DNA from: Corynebacterium frankenforstense DSM 45800 | GTDB lineage: Bacteria > Actinomycetota > Actinomycetes > Mycobacteriales > Mycobacteriaceae | Direction: 5' to 3' | Length of the DNA stretch: 64,000 bases | NCBI RefSeq assembly: GCF_001941485.1 | Contig: NZ_CP009247.1 | Location: 2,356,001-2,420,000 of the forward strand | Part shown: in pieces, positions 16,946-26,522 of the stretch | Position numbering within the stretch: the stretch's first letter is position 1 | How the letters are laid out: every line of letters starts with the position of its first letter | The notes under the pieces: model-generated | Database searches by the model: none | What the model saw: the letters and a program-made list of their open reading frames with translations, nothing else | Told to the model about the DNA's origin: nothing | Position numbers and translations under genes: made by a program

Positions 16946-18157
16946 GCCCTCCTGCGGCACGATGCGCACCGCCTGCGCCGCCGCACGCGCCCGGTCCAGG
17001 GCCGTGGCGACGTCCTCGGCGGTGGCCAGGGCGACACCCATCGCCCGGCCCACGGTCGCGCCGCGCTTGCCGAAGAGCTCGACGGTCGACTCCGGCACCG
17101 CCACCGCCTCGGCGAGCCCCTCGTAGCGCACCGCGTCGGCCTCGACCGGCGAGAGGATCGCGCTCGAGGCCCCCGGGGAGACCAGCGTGGCGTCCACCGG
17201 AAGACCCAGCGTGGCCCGCGCCTGCAGGTCGAACTGCGAGAAGCGCTGCGTGGCCAGCGTGACCAGACCCGTGGTGTGCGCCCGCGGCACCACCTCGGAG
17301 AAGTAGACGTCCTCGCCCTCGACGAAGAGCTTGACGTTGAACACCCCGCGCCCGCCGAGCGCGCCCGTGACCCGGGCGGCCACCGAGCGGGCGTTGTCCA
17401 GCGCGTCGGGGTTGACGGCCATCGGCTGCCAGGACTCGACGAAGGCCCCGTCGCGGTAGAGGTGGCCCAGCGGCTCGCAGAACCAGGTGGCCATCCGCCC
17501 GGTCTCCGGGTCCACCGAACGCACGGCGATGATGGTGATCTCCGCGTCGAAGTCCACCAGGCGCTCCACGATCACCCGCGTGTCGCCGGCGCCCTCGGTC
17601 AGCGCGCGCCAGGCCGGCTCGACGTCCTCGGGCGCCTCGATGCGCTGGTTGTCCCGCGCGTCCGGCCCGTCCACGTTCGGCTTGGCCACGCACGGGTAGC
17701 CCACGGAGCCGACCGCGACCTCGAACTCGGTGAGGTCCGAGGCGAACTGGTAGGTCGTGGTGGGCAGCCCCAGCTCCTCGGAGGCCATGCGGCGCAGCCC
17801 CTCGCGGTTGGTGGCCAGGCGCACGGCCTTCGGGCTGGGCACCACGCCGGCCGCACCGGCGGCCTCGGCGGCCTCGAGCACGTCGACGGCGATGGTCTCG
17901 ATCTCCGGGATGATGAAGTCCGGGTCGACGCGGCGGATCAGGTCCGCCACGGCCTGCGGGTCGGTGACGTCCACGGTGTGGGCGACGTGGGCGACCTGCT
18001 GGGCGGGTGCGCCCTCGCGGCGGTCGACGGCGTGCACCTCCACCCCGAGGCGGTGGAAGGAGACGGCCAGTTCCTTGCTCAGCTCCCCGGACCCCAGCAG
18101 CATCACGCGGGTGGCGCCGGGGCTCAGCGGCGTGCCGATCGACTCAGGTGCACTCAT
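16934..18157 (-). CDS. purT: Formate-dependent GAR transformylase (PurT)
   Basis: ATP-grasp enzyme that makes formylglycinamide ribotide from GAR, formate and ATP in purine synthesis, 407 residues. It has the N-terminal VMLLGSGELSKELAVSFHRLG, the ATP-grasp core FIIPEIETIAVDVLE, ATNREGLRRMASEELGLPT, YPCVAKPNVDG and the metal-binding VFNVKLFVEGEDVYFSEVVPRAHTTG. Upstream on the minus strand TAGACT (18165-18170) ends seven bases before ATG 18157, so the transcript is probably leaderless. It shares only 53 bases with the divergent amidohydrolase. purA lies 1.3 kb away. Confidence 0.96.
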   Translation of the reverse strand: MSAPESIGTPLSPGATRVMLLGSGELSKELAVSFHRLGVEVHAVDRREGAPAQQVAHVAHTVDVTDPQAVADLIRRVDPDFIIPEIETIAVDVLEAAEAAGAAGVVPSPKAVRLATNREGLRRMASEELGLPTTTYQFASDLTEFEVAVGSVGYPCVAKPNVDGPDARDNQRIEAPEDVEPAWRALTEGAGDTRVIVERLVDFDAEITIIAVRSVDPETGRMATWFCEPLGHLYRDGAFVESWQPMAVNPDALDNARSVAARVTGALGGRGVFNVKLFVEGEDVYFSEVVPRAHTTGLVTLATQRFSQFDLQARATLGLPVDATLVSPGASSAILSPVEADAVRYEGLAEAVAVPESTVELFGKRGATVGRAMGVALATAEDVATALDRARAAAQAVRIVPQEGGRL

Positions 18158-18210
18158 GCCCGCAAGTCTAACCCGGCGACCACGCGGCCCCGAGGGGTAG
18201 CGTCGCGGTC

Positions 18211-19449
18211 ATGGAGACAGTCACTTCGCCCACCGAACCGGACGCCGGGGACAACCGCGGCCTGGCCACCCTCTTCGACGCCCTCGAGTCCAGCCGCGCG
18301 GACCGCGAGGAGCTCTACAAGTGGTTCCACCGCCACCCGGAGGTGGCCATGGAGGAGCACGAGACCTCCGAGCGCATCACGCGGGAGCTCGAGGCACTCG
18401 GCCTGGAGCCGCTGCACATCGGCGGCACGGGCGTGGTCGCCGTGGTCGAGAACCCGGAGAACCCCGAGGGCGGCTCGGTGCTCGTGCGCGCCGACTTCGA
18501 CGGCCTGCCGGTCACCGAGGACTCCGGCAAGGACTACGCGGCCGACCCGGAGCGCGGCCGCTCGCACGCCTGCGGCCACGACGTGCACGCGACCTCGCTG
18601 CTCGGCGCGGTGCGCGCCCTCGTGGAGCACCCGGAGGCCTGGCACGGCCGGCTGGTCGCCGTCTTCCAGCCCGGCGAGGAGCGCGCCGCCGGGGCGCGCG
18701 CCATGGTCGAGGACGGCCTGGCCGAGAAGATCCCGGCCGTCGACGTCGCCCTCGCCCAGCACGTGCTGACCACGCTGCCCGGCGGGGCCGTCGGCGCGGC
18801 GGCCGGACCGGTGCTCTCCACGGCGACGACGGTCACGGTGACGATCCCGGGCGCGGGCAGCCACGGCTCGATGCCTCACCTGGCCAAGGACCCGGTGGTC
18901 ACCGCGTGCGCGGCGGTGACCCGCCTGCAGACGATCGTCTCGCGCGAGCTGGCCCCGGGCACCTTCGCGGTGGTCACCGTGGGCTCGGTGCAGGCCGGCG
19001 ACTCGGCGAACGTGATCCCGGACCACGCCACGCTGAAGTTGAACACCCGCGCCTACGACGACGACGTCGCAAAGCACCTGCACTCCGCCATCGAGCGCAT
19101 CGTGCGCGGCGAGTGCGCGGCGGCGGGCATGCCCGGCGAGCCGACGTTCGAGTACTCGGACGTCTACCCGCTCACGGACAACGACGCGGACACCGCCGCG
19201 ACGGTGCAGGAGGCGTTCAGCGCGCACCTGCCGACCGTCGAGTTCGACCCGGCGACGGCCAGCGAGGACTTCTCGGTGATCCCGGACGCCCTGGGCGTGC
19301 CGTACTGCTACTGGGGCCTGGGCGGCTTCGCGGAGCCGGAGAAGGCCCCGGCGAACCACAACCCCGGCTTCGCCCCCGATCTGCAGCCGACCCTCGACCG
19401 CGGCTCCCAGGCCGTCCTGGTCGCCGCGTCCCCCTGGTTGATGGGCTAG
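18211..19449 (+). CDS. M20-family amidohydrolase
   Basis: Zinc/manganese-dependent amidohydrolase of the aminoacylase/hippurate hydrolase subfamily, 412 residues. Visible signatures: FHRHPEVAMEEHET near residue 35, the metal ligand motif ACGHDVHATSLLG (about 120), FQPGEERAAGARAMVEDG, and AGDSANVIPDHATLKLNTR in the dimerisation domain. It probably cleaves an N-acyl amino acid; no signal peptide is seen. TAGCGT at 18198-18203 lies seven bases before ATG 18211, indicating a leaderless start. It is convergent with purA. Confidence 0.92.
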   Translation: METVTSPTEPDAGDNRGLATLFDALESSRADREELYKWFHRHPEVAMEEHETSERITRELEALGLEPLHIGGTGVVAVVENPENPEGGSVLVRADFDGLPVTEDSGKDYAADPERGRSHACGHDVHATSLLGAVRALVEHPEAWHGRLVAVFQPGEERAAGARAMVEDGLAEKIPAVDVALAQHVLTTLPGGAVGAAAGPVLSTATTVTVTIPGAGSHGSMPHLAKDPVVTACAAVTRLQTIVSRELAPGTFAVVTVGSVQAGDSANVIPDHATLKLNTRAYDDDVAKHLHSAIERIVRGECAAAGMPGEPTFEYSDVYPLTDNDADTAATVQEAFSAHLPTVEFDPATASEDFSVIPDALGVPYCYWGLGGFAEPEKAPANHNPGFAPDLQPTLDRGSQAVLVAASPWLMG

Positions 19450-19463
19450 CCCCCGAGCCCCCG

Positions 19464-19489
19464 GCAGAGCTGGCCCGGGCTAGCTCTGC
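19464..19489. terminator. Hairpin between amidohydrolase gene and purA
   Basis: Perfect 8-bp inverted repeat GCAGAGCT / AGCTCTGC with a 10-base loop, overlapping the purA stop codon. No U-tract. Confidence 0.45.
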
Positions 19490-20769
19490 ATCACGTCGTT
19501 GATGACGATGGTCTCGTCGCGGCCCGGGCCGACGCCGACGTAGGAGATGCGGCAGCCGGAGAGCTCCTCGATGCGGTGCAGGTAGTCCTGGGCGCGCTGG
19601 GGCAGCTCCTCGAAGGTGCGGCAGCCGGTGATGTCCTCCTCCCAGGCGGGCATCGTCTCGTAGATCGGCTCGGCGTGGTGGAACTCGGACTGGGTCAGCG
19701 GCATCTCGTCGTGGCGCACGCCGTCGACGTCGTAGGCGACACAGATCGGGATCTCGCCGATGCCGGTGAGCACGTCGAGCTTGGTGATGAACAGGTCGGT
19801 GAAGCCGTTGACGCGGGTGGCGTAGCGGGCGACCACGGAGTCGTACCAGCCGCAGCGGCGCTTGCGGCCGGTGTTCACGCCGACCTCACCGCCGGTGACC
19901 TGCAGGTACTCGCCCCACTTGTCGAAGAGCTCGGTGGGGAACGGGCCGGCGCCCACGCGGGTGGTGTACGCCTTGGCGATGCCCAGCGAGGAGGTGATGC
20001 GCGTCGGGCCGATGCCGGAGCCCACGCAGGCGCCGCCGGCGGTCGGGTTCGAGGAGGTCACGAACGGGTAGGTGCCGTGGTCGACGTCGAGCATGGTGGC
20101 CTGGCCGCCCTCCATGAGCACGCTCTTGCCCTCGTCGAGGCCCTTGTTGACCTCGTACTCGGCCTCGATGACCATCGGGCGCAGGCGGTCGGCGTAGCTG
20201 AGGAAGTACTGCACGATCTCCTCGGCCTCGATGGCGCGGCGGTTGTACAGCTTGACCAGGATCTGGTTCTTCACGTCGAGCGCGGAGGTGATCTTCTGGC
20301 GCAGGATCGACTCGTCGAAGACGTCCTGGACGCGCAGGCCGACGCGGGCGACCTTGTCGGAGTAGGTCGGGCCGATGCCGCGGCCGGTGGTGCCGATGGC
20401 GCGCTTGCCCAGGAAGCGCTCCTGGACCCGGTCGAGGGTGCGGTGGTACGGCGCGACGAGGTGGGCGTTGGCGGAGATGCGCAGGCGGGAGGCGTCCGCG
20501 CCGCGGGCCTCGAGGCCGTCGATCTCCTCGAAGAGGGCCTCGAGGTTGATCACGGTGCCGTTGCCCAGGATGGGCATGGCGTTCTCGGAGAGCAGGCCGG
20601 CCGGCAGGAGCTTGAGCTGGTACTTCTCGCCGTTCACGACGACGGTGTGGCCGGCGTTGTTGCCGCCGTTGGGCTTGACCACGTAGTCGACCTGGCCGCC
20701 CAGGATGTCGGTGGCCTTGCCCTTTCCTTCGTCGCCCCACTGGGCGCCGACGATCACGATCGCTGCCAT
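19480..20769 (-). CDS. purA: Adenylosuccinate synthetase
   Basis: GTP-dependent condensation of IMP with aspartate, the first step to AMP, 429 residues, full length. It has QWGDEGKGK at the N-terminus with the catalytic Asp, [22 protein letters not shown], the IMP loop [37 protein letters not shown] and the GTP-binding [11 protein letters not shown] ribosome site (GAGGAAG) precedes ATG 20769. It diverges from the unknown gene at 20906 over 136 bases. Confidence 0.97.
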   Translation of the reverse strand: MAAIVIVGAQWGDEGKGKATDILGGQVDYVVKPNGGNNAGHTVVVNGEKYQLKLLPAGLLSENAMPILGNGTVINLEALFEEIDGLEARGADASRLRISANAHLVAPYHRTLDRVQERFLGKRAIGTTGRGIGPTYSDKVARVGLRVQDVFDESILRQKITSALDVKNQILVKLYNRRAIEAEEIVQYFLSYADRLRPMVIEAEYEVNKGLDEGKSVLMEGGQATMLDVDHGTYPFVTSSNPTAGGACVGSGIGPTRITSSLGIAKAYTTRVGAGPFPTELFDKWGEYLQVTGGEVGVNTGRKRRCGWYDSVVARYATRVNGFTDLFITKLDVLTGIGEIPICVAYDVDGVRHDEMPLTQSEFHHAEPIYETMPAWEEDITGCRTFEELPQRAQDYLHRIEELSGCRISYVGVGPGRDETIVINDVMQS

Positions 20770-20905
20770 GGCGGAATGTCCACTTCCTCGGGTCTGGGTT
20801 CTCGGTGCTTGTTCACGGTGACGTGAGTGCGGCGCGGCGCGCGGTGGCCGCGCCCGTCCAGGCGATCATTCTACCCGTCCGACGTCCAGCTCTAGAATGC
20901 TGTCC

Positions 20906-21778
20906 ATGCGTGTGCTCATCCTCCGTTGCGGCCCGGCCGCCCGGGCCCTCCAGGCCCCGGCGGGTGCCGAGGTGCTCGACCTGCCGCAGGTGCCGGCGCG
21001 CGGCGACCTGCGCGTGCTTGACGATGCCGCCCGCGCCGCGCTGCCGGAGGACCCCACCCCGTCGTTGGACGAGATCGCCGCGCGTCCCGACGTCCGCCAC
21101 CTCGGCGCCCCGGGCCCCGCGCCCCAGGCGCGGTTCATTGACGACGCCCTGCGGGTGGTGGTCGTGGGTTCCGACGCCGCGCTGTCGGCGGTGCTCACCC
21201 GTGCCATGCGGGCGGACTTCCTGTGGGTGGAGTTCGGCTATGTGCCGGTCGATCCGTCGCCCGCGGCGACGAACTGGGCGCTGCCGGTGGGCGCGGGCGC
21301 ATTCCCGCTGGCGCTGCACGGGGCGGTCAACCCGGCGCCGCTGATCCGCTCGGACCGCGGCCTGGCGGTGGCGGGCTCGGCGCTGCTGGAGGACTTCTCC
21401 CACGGCGAGTACACCGGCGAGATCATCGTCGACGACGCCACGATCCTCTTCCGCAGGGACGAGGGCGCTTCGCACCCCCCGCGCCGGGGGCTCTTCGGCG
21501 CCCGCCTGGTGCCCATGACCGACGCCCCGGGCGTCGCCGCCGCCGTGCTCACCACGCCCTACTCCCCCGCCGAGACCGGGCGCGGCCCGCTGGCCCGGCT
21601 GCGCGGGGCGCTGCGCCCCCACGGCGAGGTCGACGAGGCGAGCCTGCGCACCGGCCGCGCCGTGCAGTCCGGCGGGCGCGACATCCTGGTCACCGTCGAC
21701 GGGGTGCCGGCCAAGCGGCCGGTCAAGCGCGCGACGTTCTACCGCCACATGCGCGACCTGCAGATCGTGCGTCCCTAA
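20906..21778 (+). CDS. Conserved actinobacterial protein of unknown function
   Basis: 290 residues that I cannot assign. It starts MRVLILRCGPAARALQAP and has a possible Rossmann-like segment (RVVVVGSDAALSAVLTRAM, about residue 85). A conserved-looking core contains EFGYVP, FPLALHGAVNPAPLIRSDRGLAVAG and GEIIVDDATILF. A basic C-terminus, KRPVKRATFYRHMRDLQIVRP, follows. There are no membrane segments or signal peptide. TAGAAT at 20893-20898 ends seven bases before ATG 20906, which selects this start over ATG 20897, which overlaps the box. It converges with the FUSC gene with a 4-base overlap. The C-terminal half could be a lipid-kinase-like or lectin-like fold; neither is shown by a motif. Confidence 0.75.
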   Translation: MRVLILRCGPAARALQAPAGAEVLDLPQVPARGDLRVLDDAARAALPEDPTPSLDEIAARPDVRHLGAPGPAPQARFIDDALRVVVVGSDAALSAVLTRAMRADFLWVEFGYVPVDPSPAATNWALPVGAGAFPLALHGAVNPAPLIRSDRGLAVAGSALLEDFSHGEYTGEIIVDDATILFRRDEGASHPPRRGLFGARLVPMTDAPGVAAAVLTTPYSPAETGRGPLARLRGALRPHGEVDEASLRTGRAVQSGGRDILVTVDGVPAKRPVKRATFYRHMRDLQIVRP

Positions 21779-22953
21779 TCGTCCCAGACCTCCGGCGGGT
21801 AGGCCGGGGTGCGCGAGGTCGGCGCGAGCACGGCCAGCGAGGAGGGCCGGGACATCCCGCAGATCTCGAGCAGGTCCACGATGATCGAGCGGGTCTGGGC
21901 CAGCACCACGTGCGCCGAGAGGACCCGCCCCTTGACCAGCGACATGTTGGCCCGCGCCCCCAGGCGGCGCAGCTGGTTGACGATGTTGGGGATCTCGACG
22001 GCCTCGGAGACCTCGGCGCCGCGCTCGTAGAGCTCGGAGAAGCTCAGCAGGATCCCGGAGAGCTCGGAGATGATCTCGATCTGCTCGTCGGAGACGGTGT
22101 CGCCGTCCTCGGTGAGCACGCGCGAGCGCCGGGCGAGCACACGCACGTTGCGCACGGCGTTGTCGACGGGCCCGAGGATGCGCTCGAGCGAGCGCACCCG
22201 CCGGCGCGACCCCCACAGCAGCGGCGAGAGCGTCGAGGCCTCGCGGCCGACCTTGGCCGAGTCCAGCATCGAGTTGATGTCGCCCTGGGTGTCGCGCACG
22301 GCCTGCAGCGCGTTGGCCAGGCTGCGCGCGTCGCGGCTGCGCAGGGCCTCGGCGACGTCGTCGAGCACCGAGGAGGCGATCGCCATGACCTTCGAGATCT
22401 CCTGGCGCCCGGCGTTCAGGGGATTGTCCGGCAGGATGGCGATCACGAGGATGCCCACCGTCGAGCCGATGACCGCGTCGATCATGCGGTCGGGTCCCCC
22501 GGTGCCGGCCGGTGTGATGCCGCCGGGCGGCATGATCGTGGCGATCAGGATGGAGCCGATGGCGATCTGGTTGTTGACCAGCGGCGACTTGGAGATGAAG
22601 GAGCCGAAGACCAGCGCGCAGGCCACGGCGACGGCGATCTGCCACGGCCCGGAGCCGAGCAGCGGGACCAGGAGGTCGCCGAGCCCGACGCCGACGATGC
22701 AGCCGAGCGACATCTCGACGGCGCGGCGCAGGCGGTCGCCGCCGGTCATGCCGAGGATGATGATCGCGGCGATCGGGGCGAAGAACGGGAACTTGTGGCC
22801 GAAGACCTCCTGGGCCACCCAGTAGGAGGCGCCGGCGGCCACGGCCTGCTGGGTGATCGCCCAGGTCCGCTTGCGCACCCGGCCCATCCGGCTGGCCAGG
22901 GACTTGTCCACGGTGCGCAGCCGGTCGAGGGTGTTGAGACGCTCCTTTGCCAT
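21775..22953 (-). CDS. FUSC-like membrane protein (aromatic acid exporter family)
   Basis: 392 residues. The N-terminal half has about six hydrophobic segments, including FFAPIAAIIILGMTGG, QIAVAVACALVFGSF and MIDAVIGSTVGILVIAILP, in the pattern of half of an aromatic acid exporter/FUSC protein. The C-terminal half is a helical cytosolic domain (residues about 190-370). The substrate is not evident. TATCCT (22961-22966, minus strand) is seven bases before ATG 22953, so the message is likely leaderless. The stop codon overlaps that of the convergent unknown gene. Confidence 0.8.
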   Translation of the reverse strand: MAKERLNTLDRLRTVDKSLASRMGRVRKRTWAITQQAVAAGASYWVAQEVFGHKFPFFAPIAAIIILGMTGGDRLRRAVEMSLGCIVGVGLGDLLVPLLGSGPWQIAVAVACALVFGSFISKSPLVNNQIAIGSILIATIMPPGGITPAGTGGPDRMIDAVIGSTVGILVIAILPDNPLNAGRQEISKVMAIASSVLDDVAEALRSRDARSLANALQAVRDTQGDINSMLDSAKVGREASTLSPLLWGSRRRVRSLERILGPVDNAVRNVRVLARRSRVLTEDGDTVSDEQIEIISELSGILLSFSELYERGAEVSEAVEIPNIVNQLRRLGARANMSLVKGRVLSAHVVLAQTRSIIVDLLEICGMSRPSSLAVLAPTSRTPAYPPEVWDD

Positions 22954-23004
22954 GTGCCCCAGGATAGGCGCCCCGCGTTACCGTCATCACACGGGCACGA
23001 AGAC

Positions 23005-23042
23005 GCCCCCGCGCACCGCACGCAGGTGCGGGACGCGGGGGC
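23005..23042. terminator. Long two-stem hairpin downstream of fba
   Basis: Outer stem GCCCCCGCG / CGCGGGGGC (9 bp) encloses an inner stem CCGCAC / GTGCGG (6 bp) with loop GCAG. It lies 39 bases past the fba stop and in front of the FUSC gene, so it most likely ends fba transcription. U-tract absent. Confidence 0.55.
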
Positions 23043-23080
23043 GGGGCGCGGGCGTCGTCAAGCGACGCTCGGCGCGGGAC

Positions 23081-24115
23081 TTACTTGCTCAGGGTGGTGC
23101 CCACCGAGTGCAGGTCCTGGCACGCCTCGATGACGCGCTCGGACATGCCCTGCTCGGCCTTCTTCATGTAGGAACGCGGGTCGTAGACCTTCTTGTTGCC
23201 GACCTCGCCGTCGATCTTGAAGACGCCGTCGTAGTTGGCGAACATGTGGCGCGCGACCGGGTTGGTGAACGCGTACTGGGTGTCGGTGTCGACGTTCATC
23301 TTGATGACGCCGTAGCCGAGGGCCTCCTCGATCTTCTCCTTCTCGGAGCCGGAGCCGCCGTGGAAGACGAAGTCGAAGGGCTGGGCGTCGGCGTCGAGGC
23401 CGAGCTTCTTGGCGGCGACGCGCTGGCCCTCCTTGAGGACCTCCGGGCGCAGCTCGACGTTGCCCGGCTTGTAGACGCCGTGGACGTTGCCGAAGGTGGC
23501 GGCCAGCAGGTAGCGGCCCTTGTCACCGTGTCCGATGGCGTCGAGGGTCTTCTCGAAGTCCTCCGGGGAGGTGTAGAGATTCGCGCCGTGCTTGGCCTCG
23601 ACGCCGTCCTCCTCGCCGCCGACGACACCGATCTCGACCTCGAGGACGATGTTGGCCTTGTGGGCCTTCTCCAGCAGCTCCTGGGCGATCACGAGGTTCT
23701 CGTCGATCGGGATGGCGGAGCCGTCCCACATGTGGGACTGGAACAGGGGCAGCTCGCCGCGGTCGACGCGCTCCTGGGAGATCGCGATCAGGGGGCGCAC
23801 GTACTCGTCGAGCACCTCCTTCTGGCAGTGGTCGGTGTGCAGCGCGACGTTGACGCCGTAGTTCTTGGCGGCCTCGTGCGCGAAGGCGGCGAGGGCCAGG
23901 GCGCCCTTGACCTTGTTCTGCACCGCCAGGCCGGAGCCGAACGAGGCACCGCCGGTGGAGAACTGGATGATGCCGTCGGACTCCGCCTCGGCGAAGCCCT
24001 TCAGGGCGGCGTTGATCGTCTCCGAGGAGGTGCAGTTGATCGCCGGGTAGGCGAAGCCCTCCTTCTTGGCCCGGTCGAGCATCTCGTTGTAGATCTCAGG
24101 GGTTGCGATGGGCAT
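23081..24115 (-). CDS. fba: Class II fructose-bisphosphate aldolase
   Basis: Zinc-dependent aldolase of glycolysis/gluconeogenesis, 344 residues. It has MPIATPEIYNEMLDRAKKEGFAYPAIN at the start, HTDHCQK with zinc ligand and catalytic Asp region, FQSHMWDGS, LEVEIGVVGGEEDGV, FVFHGGSGSEKE, and VIKMNVDTDTQYAF. The length matches the actinobacterial/yeast class IIB type. ATG 24115 has GGGAGGAAG at a good distance. Translation can be extended in frame upstream to 24334, but that part lacks family similarity. Confidence 0.97.
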   Translation of the reverse strand: MPIATPEIYNEMLDRAKKEGFAYPAINCTSSETINAALKGFAEAESDGIIQFSTGGASFGSGLAVQNKVKGALALAAFAHEAAKNYGVNVALHTDHCQKEVLDEYVRPLIAISQERVDRGELPLFQSHMWDGSAIPIDENLVIAQELLEKAHKANIVLEVEIGVVGGEEDGVEAKHGANLYTSPEDFEKTLDAIGHGDKGRYLLAATFGNVHGVYKPGNVELRPEVLKEGQRVAAKKLGLDADAQPFDFVFHGGSGSEKEKIEEALGYGVIKMNVDTDTQYAFTNPVARHMFANYDGVFKIDGEVGNKKVYDPRSYMKKAEQGMSERVIEACQDLHSVGTTLSK

Positions 24116-24417
24116 TGAAGCTTCCTCCCAAAAGGTGCCTCTGGACGGTGGTCTGTTTCCGCACGGGCCCCGACGGATGTCCGGTCCCGTTCGCTGCTCC
24201 CAGTATGCCAGGTCTCGCGCGTTTTCGCTGCCCGACCACACAGCAAATGCCACACGTTCGGACATATCCGGGCATTCCGGTACTGGCAGGGGGCTTGCCG
24301 ACGTCGCGCCACACCCCGCTGTGGTGTTCGTCATACCCGGCCGCGTACGCCCCGGTTGGCCGCTTTTGACCGCGCTGCGCTGGGGAAAAGAGGGCTTTCG
24401 GGCGTACTGTTCTTGCC
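24116..24417. other. Divergent intergenic region fba / DedA
   Basis: 302 bases without a gene. The fba side holds its ribosome site and a possible -10 (CATACT on the minus strand near 24209-24214). The DedA side ends in TACTGT (24405-24410) directly before its ATG. I see no repeat or conserved RNA in the middle. Confidence 0.5.
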
Positions 24418-25128
24418 ATGCATGACGCCCTCGTCACCACCATGGCCCTCGGGCCGACCTGGATGGACCCCATGTACCTGCTCAGCGGTTCGGGCCCCTT
24501 CGGGAGTCTGATCCTGCCCGGAATCTCCCTGATCGTCTTCATCGAGTCCGGTCTGCTCTTCCCGCTGCTACCGGGCGACTCGCTGCTGTTCACCGGCGGC
24601 ATGCTCGCCGTGCAGCCCGACTCCTTCGCCCCGCTGTGGGCCGTGATCGTCGCGTGCATGTGCGCGGCCTTCCTCGGAGACCAGTCCGGCTACTGGATCG
24701 GCCGCAAGTTCGGCGAGGCGCTCTCCGGGCGCCCCGACGGGAAGATCTTCAAGCAGGCCTACCTGACCCAGTCCCACGAGTTCTTCGCCAAGCACGGGCC
24801 CGTCACCGTGATCATCTGCCGCTTCGTGCCCATCGTGCGCACCTACGCGCCGCTGGTGGCCGGCATGTCACGGATGAACTACCGCGTCTTCCTGCCGTTC
24901 TCCGTGTGCGGCGCGACCCTGTGGGGCGGCGGCGTGACCCTCCTGGGCGCCTGGCTGGGCCACTACGACTTCATCCGCGAGAACATCGAGCCGATCTTCC
25001 TGCTGATCGTCTTCGTCTCGATCCTGCCGGGGATCATCGGCGCGGCCAAGAAGTTCCTCGACGCCCGCCGCGCCGGTTCCGCCACCGTCGACGCGCCGGA
25101 GGCCCCCGACGCGGCGCGCGCGAGTTAG
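24418..25128 (+). CDS. DedA family membrane protein
   Basis: Integral membrane protein, 236 residues, of the DedA/SNARE-associated family; family members act as undecaprenyl-phosphate or phospholipid flippases. Hydrophobic segments include LILPGISLIVFIESGLLFPLLPGDSLLF, WAVIVACMCAAFLGDQSGYWIGRKFG, the family motif FVPIVRTYAPLVAGMSRMNYRVFLPF, and LLIVFVSILPGIIGAAKKF. The conserved GDxxGYWIGRxxG and R-x3-P-x3-G motifs are present. TACTGT (24405-24410) lies seven bases before the ATG; leaderless. Confidence 0.92.
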   Translation: MHDALVTTMALGPTWMDPMYLLSGSGPFGSLILPGISLIVFIESGLLFPLLPGDSLLFTGGMLAVQPDSFAPLWAVIVACMCAAFLGDQSGYWIGRKFGEALSGRPDGKIFKQAYLTQSHEFFAKHGPVTVIICRFVPIVRTYAPLVAGMSRMNYRVFLPFSVCGATLWGGGVTLLGAWLGHYDFIRENIEPIFLLIVFVSILPGIIGAAKKFLDARRAGSATVDAPEAPDAARAS

Positions 25129-25203
25129 GCGGCGCCCGCCAGCTGGGCGGCCTGGGTGGCCTGAGCGCCCTCGAGCCGGGCGGCGCCGGGCCGGCCGGCC
25201 GCC

Positions 25204-26460
25204 CTACGCCCCCGTCTGCGCACCCTGCAGCTCGATGCGGGCCGCGGCCTCCATCAGCATCCAGCCGGACAGCTGAACCGAGAGGTCACGCTCGGCGATG
25301 CGCACCATGCCGGTGTGCTCGGCCAGCGAGTGCGGACCCAGCCCGAAGTTGTGCGGCAGGCGCGCGTCGTCGGTCCAGTCGGTGGCGAAGACCGGCAGGC
25401 CGTCGACCTCGAGGCGGTGGTTCCACACGCTGTCGGCGGAGTTGACCACCAGCCGGCGCGCGATCTTCTTCGTCGCACGGTTCGCCGGGCTGTCCGCGGG
25501 CAGGCGCACCGCCACGTCGGCGAGGTAGCGCGCGAGGATGCCCTTGAACAGCCCGCCGTCGCCGTCGCCGGTGTCCCAGTCCACCACGCCCTGCGGGGTG
25601 GCCATCTCGAGGGCCAGCGCGTGCACCAGCGAGCGCACGAAGGTGATGTAGGGCATCGCGTCGTCGACCCGGTCGGCGTCCGCCCACCCGGAGATCGACT
25701 CGTCGGCACTGAAGCCGGCGCGCTCGCGCAGCGCCAGTGCGATCTCGAGGCACGCGCCGAGCATCACGCCCTGGCAGTAGGGGTGGACGTCGCGCACGAG
25801 CTCGGGGCCGTGCATGCGCATCCGCAGGCCGTCCATGACCAGGCCGTCGTCGTTGATCAGGTTCTCCAGGATCCAGTCGACCACGGCGATCGCCTGGTCG
25901 AGGCGCCCGGTGCGCGCCATCATGATCGCCGCCGGCCCGTTGGAGGGCACGTTGTAGAACGTCTCCCCCACCCGCCACGGCAGCACGCCGGTCAGCCCGT
26001 CGATGCCGGCGAGGAGCGCCTGCTCGAGGTCCCGGGTCTGCTTCTTGGTGCCTCGACCGGTGTGCTCGTTGATGCGCCCCAGCGCCAGCGAGAGCCAGGC
26101 GCGGTCGTCGTAGTAGCGGTTGCGGGTGAGTCTTCCGCCGTTGCGGATGCGGATGCCGCGCACCGTGTGGCGCACCCGCGCCCGACGGGTCTTGGTGCCG
26201 CGACGCTCGAAGGCGTCGATCAGGCAGTCCAGGTAGTGCGCCTGCCACCAGTAGTGCCAGCGCACGAACAGCGACTCCTTGGTGGTCGGCGGCCAGGCGG
26301 TCACGGCGAGGTTCGTGCGCGGCAGGCCCCACAGCTTCGAGGCGTGGCGCTCGTTGATGGCGTTCTCCGCGAGGTCGGCGCGGTGCGCCCACTTCTCCGA
26401 GGCCGCGTGCTCTGTACCGGTGGTCTCCGCCACGTCTCCCGTCCTGTGCTTCAAGCTCAC
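25204..26460 (-). CDS. Glycoside hydrolase family 76-like protein without signal peptide
   Basis: (Alpha/alpha)6-barrel glycosidase resembling GH76 alpha-1,6-mannanases, about 418 residues. The paired catalytic aspartates appear in YYDDRAWLSLALGRI (about residue 117), and the GETFYNVPSNGPAAIMMARTGR stretch is also typical. GH76 enzymes are normally secreted, but this N-terminus is hydrophilic (MSLKHRTGDVAETTG) and has no signal peptide, which implies a cytosolic role. The start is uncertain: GTG 26460, or GTG 26433 eight bases after AGGAC. TAATAT (26497-26502, minus strand) is a possible -10. Confidence 0.8.
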   Translation of the reverse strand: MSLKHRTGDVAETTGTEHAASEKWAHRADLAENAINERHASKLWGLPRTNLAVTAWPPTTKESLFVRWHYWWQAHYLDCLIDAFERRGTKTRRARVRHTVRGIRIRNGGRLTRNRYYDDRAWLSLALGRINEHTGRGTKKQTRDLEQALLAGIDGLTGVLPWRVGETFYNVPSNGPAAIMMARTGRLDQAIAVVDWILENLINDDGLVMDGLRMRMHGPELVRDVHPYCQGVMLGACLEIALALRERAGFSADESISGWADADRVDDAMPYITFVRSLVHALALEMATPQGVVDWDTGDGDGGLFKGILARYLADVAVRLPADSPANRATKKIARRLVVNSADSVWNHRLEVDGLPVFATDWTDDARLPHNFGLGPHSLAEHTGMVRIAERDLSVQLSGWMLMEAAARIELQGAQTGA

Positions 26461-26522
26461 CGCGCACCTGCGCGGTCATCGTTGTCGTCCTGTCACATAT
26501 TAGCGCCCGCGGCGGGTCACGC

